Assembly (NCBI RefSeq): GCF_032118995.1
Contig: NC_092649.1
Coordinates: 18,847,832 to 18,911,831, forward strand
Length of the DNA: 64,000 bases
Direction of reading: 5' to 3'
Source of the DNA: Asterias amurensis
Taxonomy: Eukaryota; Echinodermata; Asteroidea; Forcipulatida; Asteriidae
The translations under genes and the position numbers were made by a program. This document shows, piece after piece, positions 1-13,700 of the stretch. Within the stretch, counting starts at the first letter, position 1. Each line of letters begins with the position of its first letter. The notes below the pieces were generated by a model. The model worked only from the letters and a program-made list of their open reading frames with translations. It did no database searches and was not told the DNA's origin.

Positions 1-332
1 ATTTGTCTGCTAACCGTCCAGTGCCATTAAAGGGAAGGTATACATTTGGCAATCACTCTTAAAATTAATAGCAATTAAAACATTACTTGGTTAGAAATAC
101 AGCAGCTTTTGACAGTATATTGTGGTTATGAAAAACATATATATTTTTTATCCCCCCCCCCCAAATTTGAATCTTGCATTTGTTTTCCTGCATGGACAAA
201 ATCGCTCCAGATTTTCGGCAACATCTCAAAAACGAGAACACCTTTTGAAATGAGCCTTTCACAGGTTAGTTTTATTTTGTAATATATCTATATCTATATA
301 GGATTAAAACAAAATCAAAGTATACTTACCCT
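1..332. other. AT-rich sequence, nothing recognised
   Basis: No coding signal or recognisable repeat family. Contains a C9 run and TATATA stretches. It lies downstream of SLC35B4. Confidence 0.5.
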
Positions 333-774
333 TTAAAAAGTTTTGGTATTTTTTTTGTAGGACACAAAACACAGTGTCCACAGATGAACATTAAACTAAC
401 ACGGTTTGAAGATAATGATGGTAGAAAGCTTCCCTTAAAATATTACCAGCTGAGGTGCTGTAGTTTTTGAGAAATAAGTAAAAACATCTCACGAAAAATA
501 TTATTTTATCATTTATAAATGTATTTACCAGTAATGATATCAAATACCAATACTGGATTGGTTAATACTAAAATAATGTTTGTCTCCTGAGACGAGTTTT
601 TTGGTTGTGACATTTTTTTCTTCTCATTTCTCAAAAACTACAGCACCTCGGCCAGTAATATTTGAAGGGAAGCTTTCTACTATCATTATCCTTAAACCAT
701 GTAAGTTTAATGTAAATCTGTAGACAGTGTGTTCTGTGCTACAAAGAGTACCCACACCCTTTAAAGGGACACAT
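333..774. repeat. TTAA MITE family C, copy 1 (foldback)
   Basis: The arms are inverted copies: AAGATAATGATGGTAGAAAG near 410 against CTTTCTACTATCATTATCCT near 675, with CTACAGCACCTC in both. The end TACCCACACCCTTTAA overlaps the TTAA start of D1. Lies in or beyond the SLC35B4 3' UTR. Confidence 0.8.
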
Positions 775-1138
775 TGCCTTGGATCGGGCGAGTTGGTCCA
801 CGAAAAGCGTTTTAAATCAATTGTTATGAAATGCATATGGTTAGAAGATGTTTGAAAAGTAGAATATAATGATCCAAACAAATATGTCTCAACATTGCGT
901 GGTTTTTCTTATACGTTGTGAACTAACACCGCATGCCGTTTTTTTGGAGTCCACAAAATGGCCGACTGTGTTAGTTCGCAAAATTAAAAGGAAAACCACC
1001 CAATTTCGAGACATATTTGTGTGGATCATAATATTCTACTATTAAAACATCTTTCTAACCATATTGATTTAAAAAAATATGGTTACAAATACTTTTTTAT
1101 GGACCAACTCACCCGATCCAAGGCAATGTGTCCCTTTC
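771..1138. repeat. TTAA MITE family D, copy 1 (foldback)
   Basis: Begins TTAAAGGGACACATTGCCTT and ends with the complementary AAGGCAATGTGTCCCTTT. Both arms carry TGATCC and the AACTAACAC core. It ends only 23 bp from the SLC35B4 stop codon, so it forms the proximal 3' UTR. Confidence 0.85.
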
Positions 1139-1160
1139 ACAAAGTCAACCGTTTTTTATT

Positions 1161-1407
1161 TTATTCCACTTTCTTAGTCTTGCTCGGGGGTACAAGAAAA
1201 TCTCTCATCTTGTGGAACACGCCGGTGAACAGGAAGATTCCCGTGAAGACGAAAGCCGTGCCCAACCAGTGGTACACGGTGAAAGGGTTGCGGAAGTACA
1301 AGATGGAGAAGACTAAACTGAAGAACTTCCTGAGTGTAACGATGAGAGTGACGATGAGGGACGGACACTCTGTGGTCAAGATGAAGACACCACGGATGCA
1401 GACATAC
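1161..1407 (-). CDS. SLC35B4: SLC35B4 last coding exon
   Basis: Starts after an AC acceptor and completes Gln of TQYVCIRG. It encodes the final helices (FILTTECPSLIVTLIVTLRK, then FSLVFSILYFRNPFTVYHWL) and a basic tail ending KTKKVE before TAA. An AATAAA overlaps the stop codon on the minus strand, but a poly(A) site there would leave almost no 3' UTR. Confidence 0.95.
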
Positions 1408-1712
1408 GTAAAGAGACATCTGGTTAAGGAAGACACACTTGATCTTGATTAAGAGACCCCACAGCTGTCACCACTAGAAATTACAACCCACTCACCCCTA
1501 GAATTCAATCCTCAAGAACTAACGCCTTACTTATGTCTTACTTTCTTTCCTTGCTGCTTGCTTAAGTCAAGTGATATCCTCAAATCACGATGGCTCCCCA
1601 ATCCTTTCTGTCCCCCATTGCTGACTTGAAATCTGCTGATTCAACTCCCGTGTCCATTTTAAGAATGTCAGTGTAAGTAAGTGCCGGTCTACTAGGTTTC
1701 CTCCTCCCATGC

Positions 1713-1757
<45 letters not shown>

Positions 1758-4700
1758 TATTATAGCGCATTTCACAATAACCGTATCACTGCTCTTTACA
1801 TTAGTGCCCTGGTCATTGGGCCAATAATATCCCTTTAATGTTTCTCAGCTCCCTTGTCCCTGAGCTGCCTGTAAGGCGCTTGTGGCTTTTTCATACACAA
1901 TATCAACCTCTACCCTCGCAGGTACCCATTTATACCCCTGGGGGTCCACAGAACAATATTGGACACTGGTTACTTTCCCAATACTGCAAAAGACTAAATT
2001 CACTCCCCTACTTATCAACCAGCATCACTAGCCCAACTAGGTGTCATAATTCAAACAAAGTCCCACACACCTTGCAGGAATATATTTTATGTTCAAGGCA
2101 ACGGACAATACTGGTAATTACTGAAAATAGTCATTAGCATAAAACCTTACTTGGTAGAGAGTAATGGGAGAGGTTGATAGTATAAAACATTGTGAGAAAC
2201 AGCTCCCTCTGAAGTAGCGTAGTTTTTGAGAAAGAAGTAATTTTCCACGAATTTGATTTTGAGACCTCAGATTTAGAATTTGAGGTCTCGAAATCAAGCA
2301 TCTGAAAGCACATAACTTGTACGACAAGGGTGTTCTTTTTCTTCCATTTCTTCTTTCGCAACTTTGACGACCAATTGAGCTCAAATTTTCACAGGTTTGT
2401 TATTTTATGCATATGTTGAGACACATTAAGTGAGCAGACTGGTCTTTGACAATTACCAATAGTGTCCACTGTCTTTAAAGCCATTGGACCCTTTCGGTTC
2501 AGAAAAAAAAAAAAAGTTCACAGATTTACAAATAACTTACAGGGTTTACAGAAGGCAATGGTGAAAGACTTCTCTTGAAATATTATTCCATGAAATGCTT
2601 TACTTTTTGAGAAAACAGCAAAACAATATAAATTCTCGTTAACAAGAATTACGGATGTATTTGAAACACATGTCATGACACGGCGAAACGCGCGGAAACA
2701 AGGGTGGGTTTTTCCGTTGTTTTCTCCCGACTCCGATGACCGATTGAGCCTAAATTTTCACAGGTTTGTTATTTGATATAGAAGTTGTGGTACACAAAGT
2801 GTGGGCCTTGGACAACACTGTTTACCGAAAGGGTCCAATGGCTTTAAAGCACCTTGATCATCACTGAGTGAAGGATATACACTTTAGTCCATCTCCCATA
2901 AAAATAATATTTTTTGTTTTAAAAACATTGCTTACCAGAAACAGATTATCAGCCAACACTCCATAAAGTTTACATTTTCGCAACTGGAGTCCCATTTTCA
3001 GAACTCATTTTTTGCTAAGCAAAGAAATGTGTTTTGCAGTATTTATAATTGATGGCCCTGTACATGATCCAATAACATGTAGTAATAATAATAATAACAA
3101 CAACAATAACAGTTTTATATAGCGCTTTTTACATCCGGAGGGGGGCCCAAAGCGCTTCACATTGTTACCCCTGCAGTCGATTTCACAAAGAGTTAGGACA
3201 CGTCTTATCTCGGGTTAGGACGAGTAACTTGTCCTAACTAAGGATTGTTCTTAAGGTCTGCATGCTACAGTGCAGGGTTGGGACTCGTCCTAAGTCCTAA
3301 GATTAGTCTCAAAGTTAGGAAGACTTTTGTGAAATCAACGGCTGGTCACTTGGCCTTAATTCATTCCTTAAACCATCTCAGCTCCCTGGTGGGCAGTATG
3401 CAGCCTGTGCAAAATTAATACGCCCTACTCGGCTAAATAAATTTGCTTATGATTTTGTTCCAAAGGATATTGTGTTATGACACTGCCCGCCATGTAAATC
3501 CACATCTTGGGTACAGAAGCCTCTAAGATCGGTATTGTCATTGGTTCTGAAATAAAGACAAATAACGAGAAAATAACTTACTGAAAGGCTGGTGCACATT
3601 TAATAATTATAACAATAAACCATTCTTATGTAGCGCATATCACCGTGAGGTCCCTATGCGCTGTAAAGGGAGATCAACAATTATTGTACAAAGTAAACAG
3701 ATGTTTTCAACCGGGTTTGGAATTTTTCTGATGTCTCAGCCTGTTAAACAACCTCTAGAAGACTGTTCCAATAACTGAACTGATGCATGTTGGAAAGAGC
3801 GAGAACATTTGACTTGGTTCTGATAAATTGGGGGAGTCAGAAGGGATTTATTCCAAGATTTCTAGTTGCTTTGAACTCCTCAACTAAGCTTTGAAGATAA
3901 ATAGGGCTAATACTATGGATACATTGATAATAAAGTCAGAACCAAAATTTTAAAATCTATTCTAGCCCGCATTTGGTAATCACCATTAAAATGAATGGCA
4001 ATAAAAACTTGCTGTTTGAAACTCACAGCAACTTTGGATAGTATAAAGCATTTTGAGAAACATTTCACTTTGATTTTAAAGTAATGTGGTTACCAGTATG
4101 TAAAACATGTAAAAAGATATAATAACATAATATCAAAGTCTTATGTAGAGTTGTCCCAGATCTCCCTGTCCCTCATAATAATGATAATAATATAATATCA
4201 AAGTCTTATGTAGCGCACGTATCTACCAAACAAGGTACTCAAGGCGCTGAGTATATACAAACTTTCAGAGAGATAGGTTATTGCAGTGATGAATTCTGAT
4301 ACCCAATTATTTAGCACCTTATAAGGGTTTACAAGGTGCTACGGCGCATTAAGCAGCCACAACCAGGAACACCGGGGCGAACCCCTTCTCTTTTCGATAA
4401 GTGCACTGGGTTCTTTTACATGCGTTACACAACACATGGGACCAACGGCTTTACGCCCTATCCGAAGGACGAAGCAATGGTTAAGTGTCTTGCTCAAGGA
4501 CACAGTGTCACGGCTGGGGATTCGAACCCACACTCTTTCTGATCAGAAACACCAGAGTTTGAATTCGGTGCTCTTAACCGCTCGGCCACGACACTTCCAC
4601 GATAAGTTTTAATGGTTAATTGTCTTGCTAAAGGACACAAGTGTCAAGACCGGGACTCAAACCCACACTCTCCTGATCTGAACCCAATTTCATGCCTCTG

Positions 4701-7700
4701 TAGGCATTAAAATTGGCGCTTGCCAAAGCAGGGAACTTTGCACTTAAAGCCCTTTTCACACTGCCAAAATGTAGCCAGGGTGCCTTGCCACAAAATTTAC
4801 AAGCGTGGATTGTTTATTTGTTATCACCATGTGTGACTGATTTTGTGAGCTTTCCCACTGCAAAGTTAAAAAACTAACAACCATTGTGCGACATGAGAGT
4901 GATATGACGAATTGGTAATCCTGATCAACTTGATTGGAAAAGATAGCACCAACAATAGGACGCGCTGTATGGGCATTTTCACCTGGGACGTCGTTCAATA
5001 AACAAGAATTCCTTTCACACGATGATGTAGCCCCCACGTCCTTAGTCAAAACTTCTGCTACTGTAAGATTTTGTCGTAGGTCCGGACCTCTGACAAAATG
5101 TAGCAATGTTGAACAAGATTTGACAAGGGACCCTGGACACTCCAAAAATTATTGTCCTTTCACACGAGGTGCATTTTGTAAAATCTTACAACCATGCTAC
5201 AATTTAGCAAGGGACCGTTGCTAAATTGCTCTCGTGTGAAAGGGGCTTAAGTCATGCATGGAATTTTGGCTTCTCCGCGCGCATACTTCACATTACTAGG
5301 CAATCTTTGCTTACACAGCTACATGTAGTGCAGAAAAACGTGGGGCATGCCATGCAAGCGGAGAATGGTGAGCGCAGAATTAGGTCGATGAGCAAAGTCA
5401 TCAAGTTGACCCCTAGAAACATGGGTGTCCCTGACAGTGGCTGCTGAATGCGCCGTAACACCTTGTAAACCCTTATAAGGTGCAACATAATTGGGTCTAA
5501 GAATTCACAACTTAAATAACGTATCTTTCTGTATAAATGTATATTCTAAGCGCCTATAAATGTGTATACTAAGCGTCTTGAGTGCCTAGTTGGTAAATTC
5601 ATGCACTATATAAGACTTTGATATTTTTTGTCTTTTAATAAAGTGATATAACAAAAGGCTATGATACTTACCAGATGTTGAGAATAAAAGTGCTTGATTG
5701 TAAATATCTTTCCCCAGTAGAGCGAAACCTATTAGAGGCAGTGCATGCTAGAAATATCAATCAAATGACAGAGCTTTAGTGGGATAAACCAACAGGGCAA
5801 TTTCATGCCTCACTCAAGCAACCACGACCCAATTTCATACAGCTGCTTACCACAAACATTTCCTTAGCCTGAAATGTCTTCCTTGATAAAAAACAGGATT
5901 ACCAACCAAATTTCCACGTGATTTTCAGGATAAGCAAACAACAGTTGAATACCAGTAACAAGCAATATGCAGCAAATGGAAATTTAGTTGGTAATCCCGT
6001 TTGTATCAAGGAAGAAATTTCAGCAGAGTGAGGGTTTCAGTCATGACACCTGTGTCCTTTAGTAAGACACTTAACCATGATGCTTTGTCCTTTGGATGGG
6101 ACGTAAAGCCGTTGTTCCTGTGTGTTATGAATGCACGTAAATGAACCCAGTGCACGTATCAAAAAGAGAAGGGTTTCACCCCGGTGTTCTTGGTTTGATT
6201 GGCAGCATATTGCGCCACAGCATCTTGTAAAACATTATATGGTGCTATCTAAGGATTAGGTCTCATAATTGAAAAGGTAGTCCCACATCTTGCAGGAAAT
6301 ACTGTATGTTACAGCGCCTTGAGCTGGGTGACGGATATGCGCACTATAAATATGATGTGACCTTTGACGCCACTCAAAAACCATAACATGATTCGCGCGC
6401 ATACCGCCGGGCAAAACCTTTATGTTTTGGCAGCCAGCTAGAAAGTGTACATGTACGCATCATTTTGCCCGACGGCATAAGCACAGCAAGTAGATAAGCA
6501 CAACAAAATGAGGTTTACCATAGCCTTGCTCAAGGCAGTCGCATTATTCGCTCCGAAAAGACGCTGCTGTAAACCCACCTGTATACCCTGTGCATGGTGT
6601 GTGCGATCACACCGCATGACCCACCCGTATACACACTGTCACATCGTACGAATACTGTTCACACAAGTCATCGCACTTGTACCACTAACCGCATGCGGAG
6701 GCCGTCAGGCCGACAGCCTTGTCGGGTCTGTATCTTCCCGTTTTAATGTGTTGTATTGAAAAAATTCCAATAGTGGACGAAATTGGGGGGGCTCTCGGAT
6801 ATGCTAGTATGCAGCCATGAATATGTATATCTTTCGTCAGACCTATCAGACAACACAGGATGTGAGGCAAATGAATTATTCATTTTGACGTCCAATCACG
6901 CGCTTCCCTTATCACGACCTTTGGACCCTATCATGCTCGTGTGTGATGTAAACATGTCTCGTCTTTCGCGGGCATTATGGTAATGAGCTGACCGTGGGAA
7001 CTCTTCGCTTATTATAGTAATGAGGTCAGTGGCTTCAACACAGACCCTACAAGGCTGTCGGCCTGACGGCCTCCGCATGCGGATAGTGTACAGGGGCATC
7101 GTGTCGTGCAATGCTACGCACAGTGAATACGGGTGGGTTTTTATACAGCGGCGGTCTTTTTCGGAGTGAATAATTCGACTGCCTTGAGCAAGGCTAGGTT
7201 TACCAGAGCAAGGTTACCAGCCAAACTACCATGTCACATGTACAATTTGTAACTGGTATCCTCCTACTAATTTCTACATAGCAGGCAATTGTTAAGTAAT
7301 ATTTCTGTTTAGGCAGCTCTATAAAATGAGGAACTTTTAGGACATTAGGTGGCAGTAGACTAACCAGGTAAATCCATTGTTCTCGGTCAGAAATACGTAA
7401 ACAATGGAAATTTACCTGCTGCCACCTAGCGTTCCAAAGTATCCCATTGGGTGCAGACCAAATGTCAGAGAAACCTGCCACAACTTACTGAATAAAATAA
7501 CGCTTCTCTTGGATGTTTCCCAAACTTTGCATAGAGTACTTCTTGGTAGATACCCATCCGAGCAGACATGAAAAGGGCAAAGGTCAACATACATATACCT
7601 ATAAATAGAAGACAATAGTTCAGAAAAGCTTGTAGTACAAGTATTGAAATGTTTGGGTTAGGTGGGTGGTTAACAACTTCATTTTGTCTGAACGAGCACA

Positions 7701-10700
7701 ATTGTTTTGGGGGAGGGGGGCAGACATACATTAGGTGTCTTTTTAAATGCAGTGGAGACTATTGGTAATTATTTATTTGGTAAAAAGCAATGGAGGCTGT
7801 TGATAGTAAAAAAACATTGTGAAAAAACAGCTCCCCCTGAAGTAACGTAGTTTTCAAGAGAGGTAATTTTCCACCAAAATATTTGAATTTGATTTTGAGA
7901 CCTCAGATTTAGAATTTGAGGTCTTGACATCAAGCATCTGAAAGCACACAACTTTGCGTGACAATGGTGTTTTTTCTTCCATTATTATCTCAACGGCAAT
8001 TGAGTTGAAATTTTCACAGGTTTGTTATTTTCTGCATATGATGAGATACATCAAGTGAAAAGGCCGGGTTTTTACAATTACCAATAGTGTCCAGTGTCTT
8101 TAATGCCAGAAACAACTTCGGATTTTAGCTGATGTGTGGATGGTCAATGCTTTTATCCACCTAGAATTTCCAGTGTGTATCATGTTGAAGCAGGTACCTA
8201 CTGTGATACACTTAGTTTCACCCATACCATACAAGAGTGACAACAGGTTCTGGAAAACTTGCTTTGTAAAATCCCTTTCCCGGAGCTGTTTTGTAACCCC
8301 CGATTACAGATCTTTATCCTATTGTTGTACAAATTTACTGGTATAAAATGCTATAAAGGTTTTTCGGCAACATGCAATTGTCTGTTATTTAGGCAAGGCA
8401 ACGAGGCGCCAGCACCCGCACTAGGACCCAACTTGCGGTAGACTTTGGAAACAAATTGCTGGGGAAGAATTTGTGAAAATTTGTTTCGCATTTTAAGTGG
8501 CATGAACCGGGCTTCATTGCCTGGTAGATGGCAAAAGTCTTGAAGTTTCTCCAGCCATAAAATGGTATTCGAAAAATGTGCTATAATCAAATATAGGATT
8601 TGAAGTACCTCTAGCTTCCGGGCGAACTCGGTGGTATAGACCAATCCAGGCGCGCACCGGGCACATGTGCCTAGTTTTGTGCACAAAGACAGGAGGAAAT
8701 CATGTTCCTTTTCACTCTTTATAAAAATTAAAAGTTTTCCTCAAAGACTTACACAATTTCCTTGTCAGGACATCATGATATACTAATGAAGATCACTGAC
8801 CACAAATATTTGCAACTAAATAGAAACCGGATCATCGTGAAAATGGTGCTTGTCTTAGGTGAGCGGGGAAAAAGAGACGCAAACTGCATAACTTGCTCTT
8901 GACTGAAAGCCAACGACTAAAATTGGTTTAGCTACAACCCCTGTTATACTTACCTATAATCCACATCAAGATGTCATATGATGTTGTTTGATGACCACTC
9001 TCTGAATCACTGGCATGTTTTTCACCCTAAATAATTGACAAAAAGAAGTTTAGAAAAAATGAAGATCCTCCTAAGAACAAAGGAAGTCTATGTGTTATAC
9101 GTTATAATACAGGCCAAGTTAGGACAAGGACAATTTGTTGAGTAAAAATAATAATAGTAATAACTAGTTCTTATATAGCGCATTTCATAATGATACCCCA
9201 ATATAATTTGTTATAATAAATATAATTTGTGGGGCTAATTGTCCTTACTCGCAGCTAGAGCTGAATTGCGAAGGACGCGGCTACAATGTGTTCGAGAAGC
9301 AGGCATGCAAGGGCGCATTCAGCTGCCAGCCACATCAACCCATTATGACCACGGAGCACAGCCAAGATCGAAAGTGTTTGATTTTTTCCTGAGGGAGGAA
9401 AACCGGATAGTCTGGAAAACCCTCGTGGCACAGCAGAGAACTAACGCACAACTCAACTCACATATGGCCCCGACCGGGAATCGAACTGAGGTCACCTTGG
9501 TGAGAGGCGAGCGCTTTACGCACAAGCCAACCAATGCACTTTTTATTAGTGCCCAGGTTATTGGGCCAAGAACATTCCTTTAATTTTTCTCAGCTCCCTG
9601 GTGAGTACACAAGCCTGATCTGCCAGGGTGCTCCAGTGGATACACAATATCAACCTCTACACTCGCAGGTACCCATTGGGGTGTTGTGGCCGGAGCATAA
9701 AAGAGCACCGAACTCAAGCTCTGATGCTTCTGTTCAGCAGAGTGTGGGTTCAAATCCCGGTCGTGACACTTGTGTCCCTGAGCAAGATACTTAACTATAA
9801 TTGCTTCTCTCCACCTAGGAGTAAATAGGTACCTGGGAGGGCAGAGATGGTTCTTGTGGTTGGTTTAGCGTAGTGCGCTACATATTTGGCAGCACAGGCT
9901 GTATACTCCCCAGGGAGCTGAGATGGTTTAAGAATTGAAATGGCCCAGTGATCAGGGTAATAATGTTGGAAGCGCTTTGAGACATGGCGAATTAAGCGCG
10001 ATATAAAACCCAATTATTATTATTATTATTATTATTGTTATACCGCTTGGTAAAGAGAAGCAATTACAGTAAAGCATCTTGCTCAGGGACACAAGGTGCC
10101 ATAACCTGGATCGAACTGGACCGATGACTTAACGCTAGCACTTAAATTTGATGCTCTTAACCACTCGGCCATGAGACACTACTACAGTAGTGGGTGATAT
10201 TGCCTGGTGGTGCATATGTTGGGTTAGCAACACATGTTTTTTTTTAAGCATGAAGTCTAGGTAAGACAAGACTTAAATGGTAGTTGTCTGAACTTGGCCA
10301 TAGCAGTTCTGAAAACTACAAAATTAAAGGCACTGGACACTATTGGTAATTGCTCTAAATAATTGTTAGCATAAAAACTTAGTTGGTGATGAGCAATGGA
10401 GAGCTGTTGATAGTAAAAACCCACTCAAATACATATTTGAATTGAATTCGAGCTGAGGTCTCAAATTCAAGCATCTGAAAACACACAACTTGTGCAACAA
10501 GGGTGTTTTTTCTTCCATTTTTCTCTCGCAACCTCGCCGACCAACTGAGACCAGATTCGTTATTTTATGCATTTGTTGAGAAACACCACTTGTAAGAAGA
10601 CTGGTCACTGACAATTACCAAAGGTGTCCAGTGACCTTAAAAGTGACGTTTAATCAAGAGTTATTTGCTTGGTTTATACCATCAAGGGTTTGGGTTTAGT

Positions 10701-13700
10701 ATTGGGTGCGTTCGTTTAGCTTCCCTGGGTCTACCCCGCGGTGCTCACTCGGTTGAGCCCCTGACAAGAGCTAATCGAACGATCACACTCGCCCTCTCAT
10801 GGTGACGGCATGCACCTCAGGTCACCCCCAAATGACCCACTCCACAAGCAGGGCACTGGGGGCTCACCCGGGTAAGCCCCGTTAAAGCTATTCGAACGTA
10901 CCCATTATGTAAATTGTAGAAAGCATGGCCGAGCGATTCATCGATATCAACTGGCTCTTTGGGCGTATTGATATTAGCTTTTTGGCAAGGACAGATGGTG
11001 CTGTATGAATGTGCATACCAAGCGTGCACGTGAACACGCAGACAGTGTATGAATTTAGGGTAGCTGGTATGCCCGATGAACCCAACATAACGCAAAGCGT
11101 AAAGCCAAACACCATCCACAATATTTCTCTGTTTATGGTGCTATTCACTTTCAAAGCTCATAGTCTGGTTCTTGAAAATATGCATACACATACAGTTTAC
11201 TATGAGTAAGAGAGTAGGTGCCACACCAAAATTGAACAACCTAAGGAATGGCCCTTGGACTTGAGTAGAATGTTTCAAGAAACAAAGACGATGGAAAATC
11301 ACAAATTCTGACGTTTTAAAGCCATTGGACCCTTTCGGTACAGGAAAAAAGAAAAAAAAAGTTCACTGATTTACAAATAACTTACAGGGTTTACAGAAGG
11401 TAGTGGTGAAATACTTCTCTTGAAATATTATTCCATGAAATGCTTTACTTTTTGAGAAAACAGTAAAACAATATCAATTCTCGTTAACAAGAATTACGGA
11501 ATTATTTTAAACACATGTCATGACACGGCGAAACGCGCGGATACAAGGGTGGGTTTTTCCGTTATTTTCTCCCGACTCCGATGACCGATTAAGCCCAAAT
11601 TTTCACAGGTTTGTTATTTGATATAGAAGTTGTGATACACGAAGTGTGGGCCTTGGACAATACTGTTTACCGAAAGGGTCCAATGGCTTTAACAGTTTTG
11701 TTGTTTAAGATATATCAATGGTAGTAATCGTGGATCTTCACAGTATGGTAATGACCGGTCCTAAACTTCATGACTCAAATGCATTTCACGGGTTAGCAGG
11801 GAATTTTGGCTTGTGCACGTACTTACTCCATGTTACTAGGCATTCTACGCTTACACAGTTTAAGTGCAGAAGTTCGACGCTTGCATGTAAGCGGAGAATG
11901 GTGATCGTGAGCGCAGAACGTGGGGGTAAGTAGAGCCATGAAATTGGACCCTGGTTGGTGGCCGATGGACCTCACCTTTGGCTTGGACCATTAACAACAG
12001 CCACCTACTCGGTCATTACCAGACATTAAAGAACGGCTCACACACTCTTATTGCCTCATGACTAAACTAAAGCTTGGTTTGTACTTCCTGCGAATGTGAA
12101 TGCGATAACATTTTGACGCCACCTTGCAATTTTTGCAGCAAAAGTTGTGCAGGAGTTGAGCACGAGTCAACTGATGCAGATTATTTGTTGCGAATTTGTG
12201 ACGTCAAAAATCGTTTCGCATTTGCATTCAGCGGATATGAATCGGGCTTAACTCCTGACTTACCACTGACTGAGCAGACATGAGCGTACAGATAAATATT
12301 CCGATGGTGATCATAAAAACTGAAATGTACTTATGAACTTCATATCTAAAAAACAAAATAGATATTTGTAATTACCACTTCAGTGTGTAAACAAATGGCA
12401 ATGTTAACTTATAAAAAGCATGATCTCATCTGTTTCCCATCAGAACAGGCAGTCACTGTGTGGACATGTCTGTGTTCTGTACACTTATTCTTCAACACTA
12501 TTAAAGGCAGTGGACACTGTTGGTAATCACTCAAAATAATTTTTAACTAAGCATAAAACCTTACTTGGTAACGAGTAATGGGGAGAGGTTGATAGTATAA
12601 AACATTGTGAGAAACGGCTCCTTCTGACGTGAAGTAGTTTTTGAGAAAGAAGTATTTTTCCAAGAATTTGATTTCGGGACCTCAGATTTAGAATTTGAGG
12701 TCTCGAAATCAAGCATCTGAAAGCACACAAGTTCTTCGTGTGACAAGGGTGTTTTTTCTTTCATTATTATCTCGCCACTTCGATGACCAAATTTTTAAAG
12801 GTTTGTTATTGTATGCATATGTTGAGATACACCGAGTGAGAAGACTGGTCTTTGACAATTACGAATAGTGTACAGTGTCTTTAAATTAACAGCAAAATCA
12901 AACCCCCTTCGAAAAATAAAAACAAGTTAATAGAATAAATAAATATTTAAAAAGTACTTAATATCAAATGCACACTCTTGCACTGAACAGAAAAAAAACA
13001 AAAAACAAAAACTTGGAATTCTATTTTAAAACCAGAAGTTTATCATGCTTGTGCCTGGATTATAATTTATAATTTAAAGGGACACTTCTGTGATCAGAGC
13101 AACTATCAAAAGAGACATAAAACATAAACCACGGTTCATACTTCATAAATGTTTTCCCAAGTCAACCGTCTCAAATTATTTGTTGCAATTTTTTCTGCGA
13201 CAAAATTCGTTATCACATTTGCATTTGCAGGAAGTATGAACCAGGCTTCAGTCGCTAGACATACTGGTACTTATGGGTGTAGTGTTACTGAACTGATCAA
13301 CAAATAAAGAACAAATATAGAGGTCGTTCAGACACAGAACTAAAATCGGTTTAAAGGGTTCGGGTACTTTTTCAAAATGTCCACAGATTTACATTAAACT
13401 TACAGGGTTTGAAGATAATGATAGTGGAAAGCTTCCCTTCGAATATTACTAAATAAGGTTGTGCAGTTTTAGAGAAATTAGTAAAACAAGTCACAAAATC
13501 ATTGTGGTCTCATGAGACCAAAATGATTTTAGCATGTAAAATCCCCTGAATCCCCAAAACCATAGCATAACTGGTTAATACGTTTTTACATGCTAAAACT
13601 GAGTAGGAAAATTATTACATTTACTCATTTCTCAAAAGCTACAGCACCTCAGTAGGCCTAAGTAAAATTTCAAGGAAACCTTTCTACTATCGTAACCTTC

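Larger units (their letters stand above)
1408..3470 (-). other. AT-AC U12-type intron (SLC35B4 last intron)
   Basis: On the minus strand the 2,063-nt intron begins ATATCCTTT and ends TTTAC. A perfect U12 branch-site match, TTCCTTAAC, lies about 16 nt upstream of the AC end. Splicing at exactly these ends restores the conserved ITQYVCIRG reading; the nearby AG sites do not. It contains two TTAA-type MITEs (A1, B1), an E-type foldback and SINE-like debris. Confidence 0.88.

Noticed and set aside
1390..1436. AG acceptor at CCAG upstream of the last SLC35B4 exon
   Set aside because: Using it would insert MSLY in the wrong frame or extra residues; only the AC end preserves TQYVCIRG with the phase-2 donor.
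1021..1452. 143-codon plus-strand open frame
   Set aside because: It is antisense to the last SLC35B4 exon and to MITE D1; the minus-strand reading matches a known family.
4756..5145. 129-codon minus-strand frame
   Set aside because: Lies within the F4 foldback with no similarity or codon bias; both strands show long frames there.
10888..11154. Missing SLC35B4 exon at 10.9-11.1 kb
   Set aside because: It was considered for the fifth exon, but 12264-12345 fits in sequence and phase; this frame has no transporter similarity.
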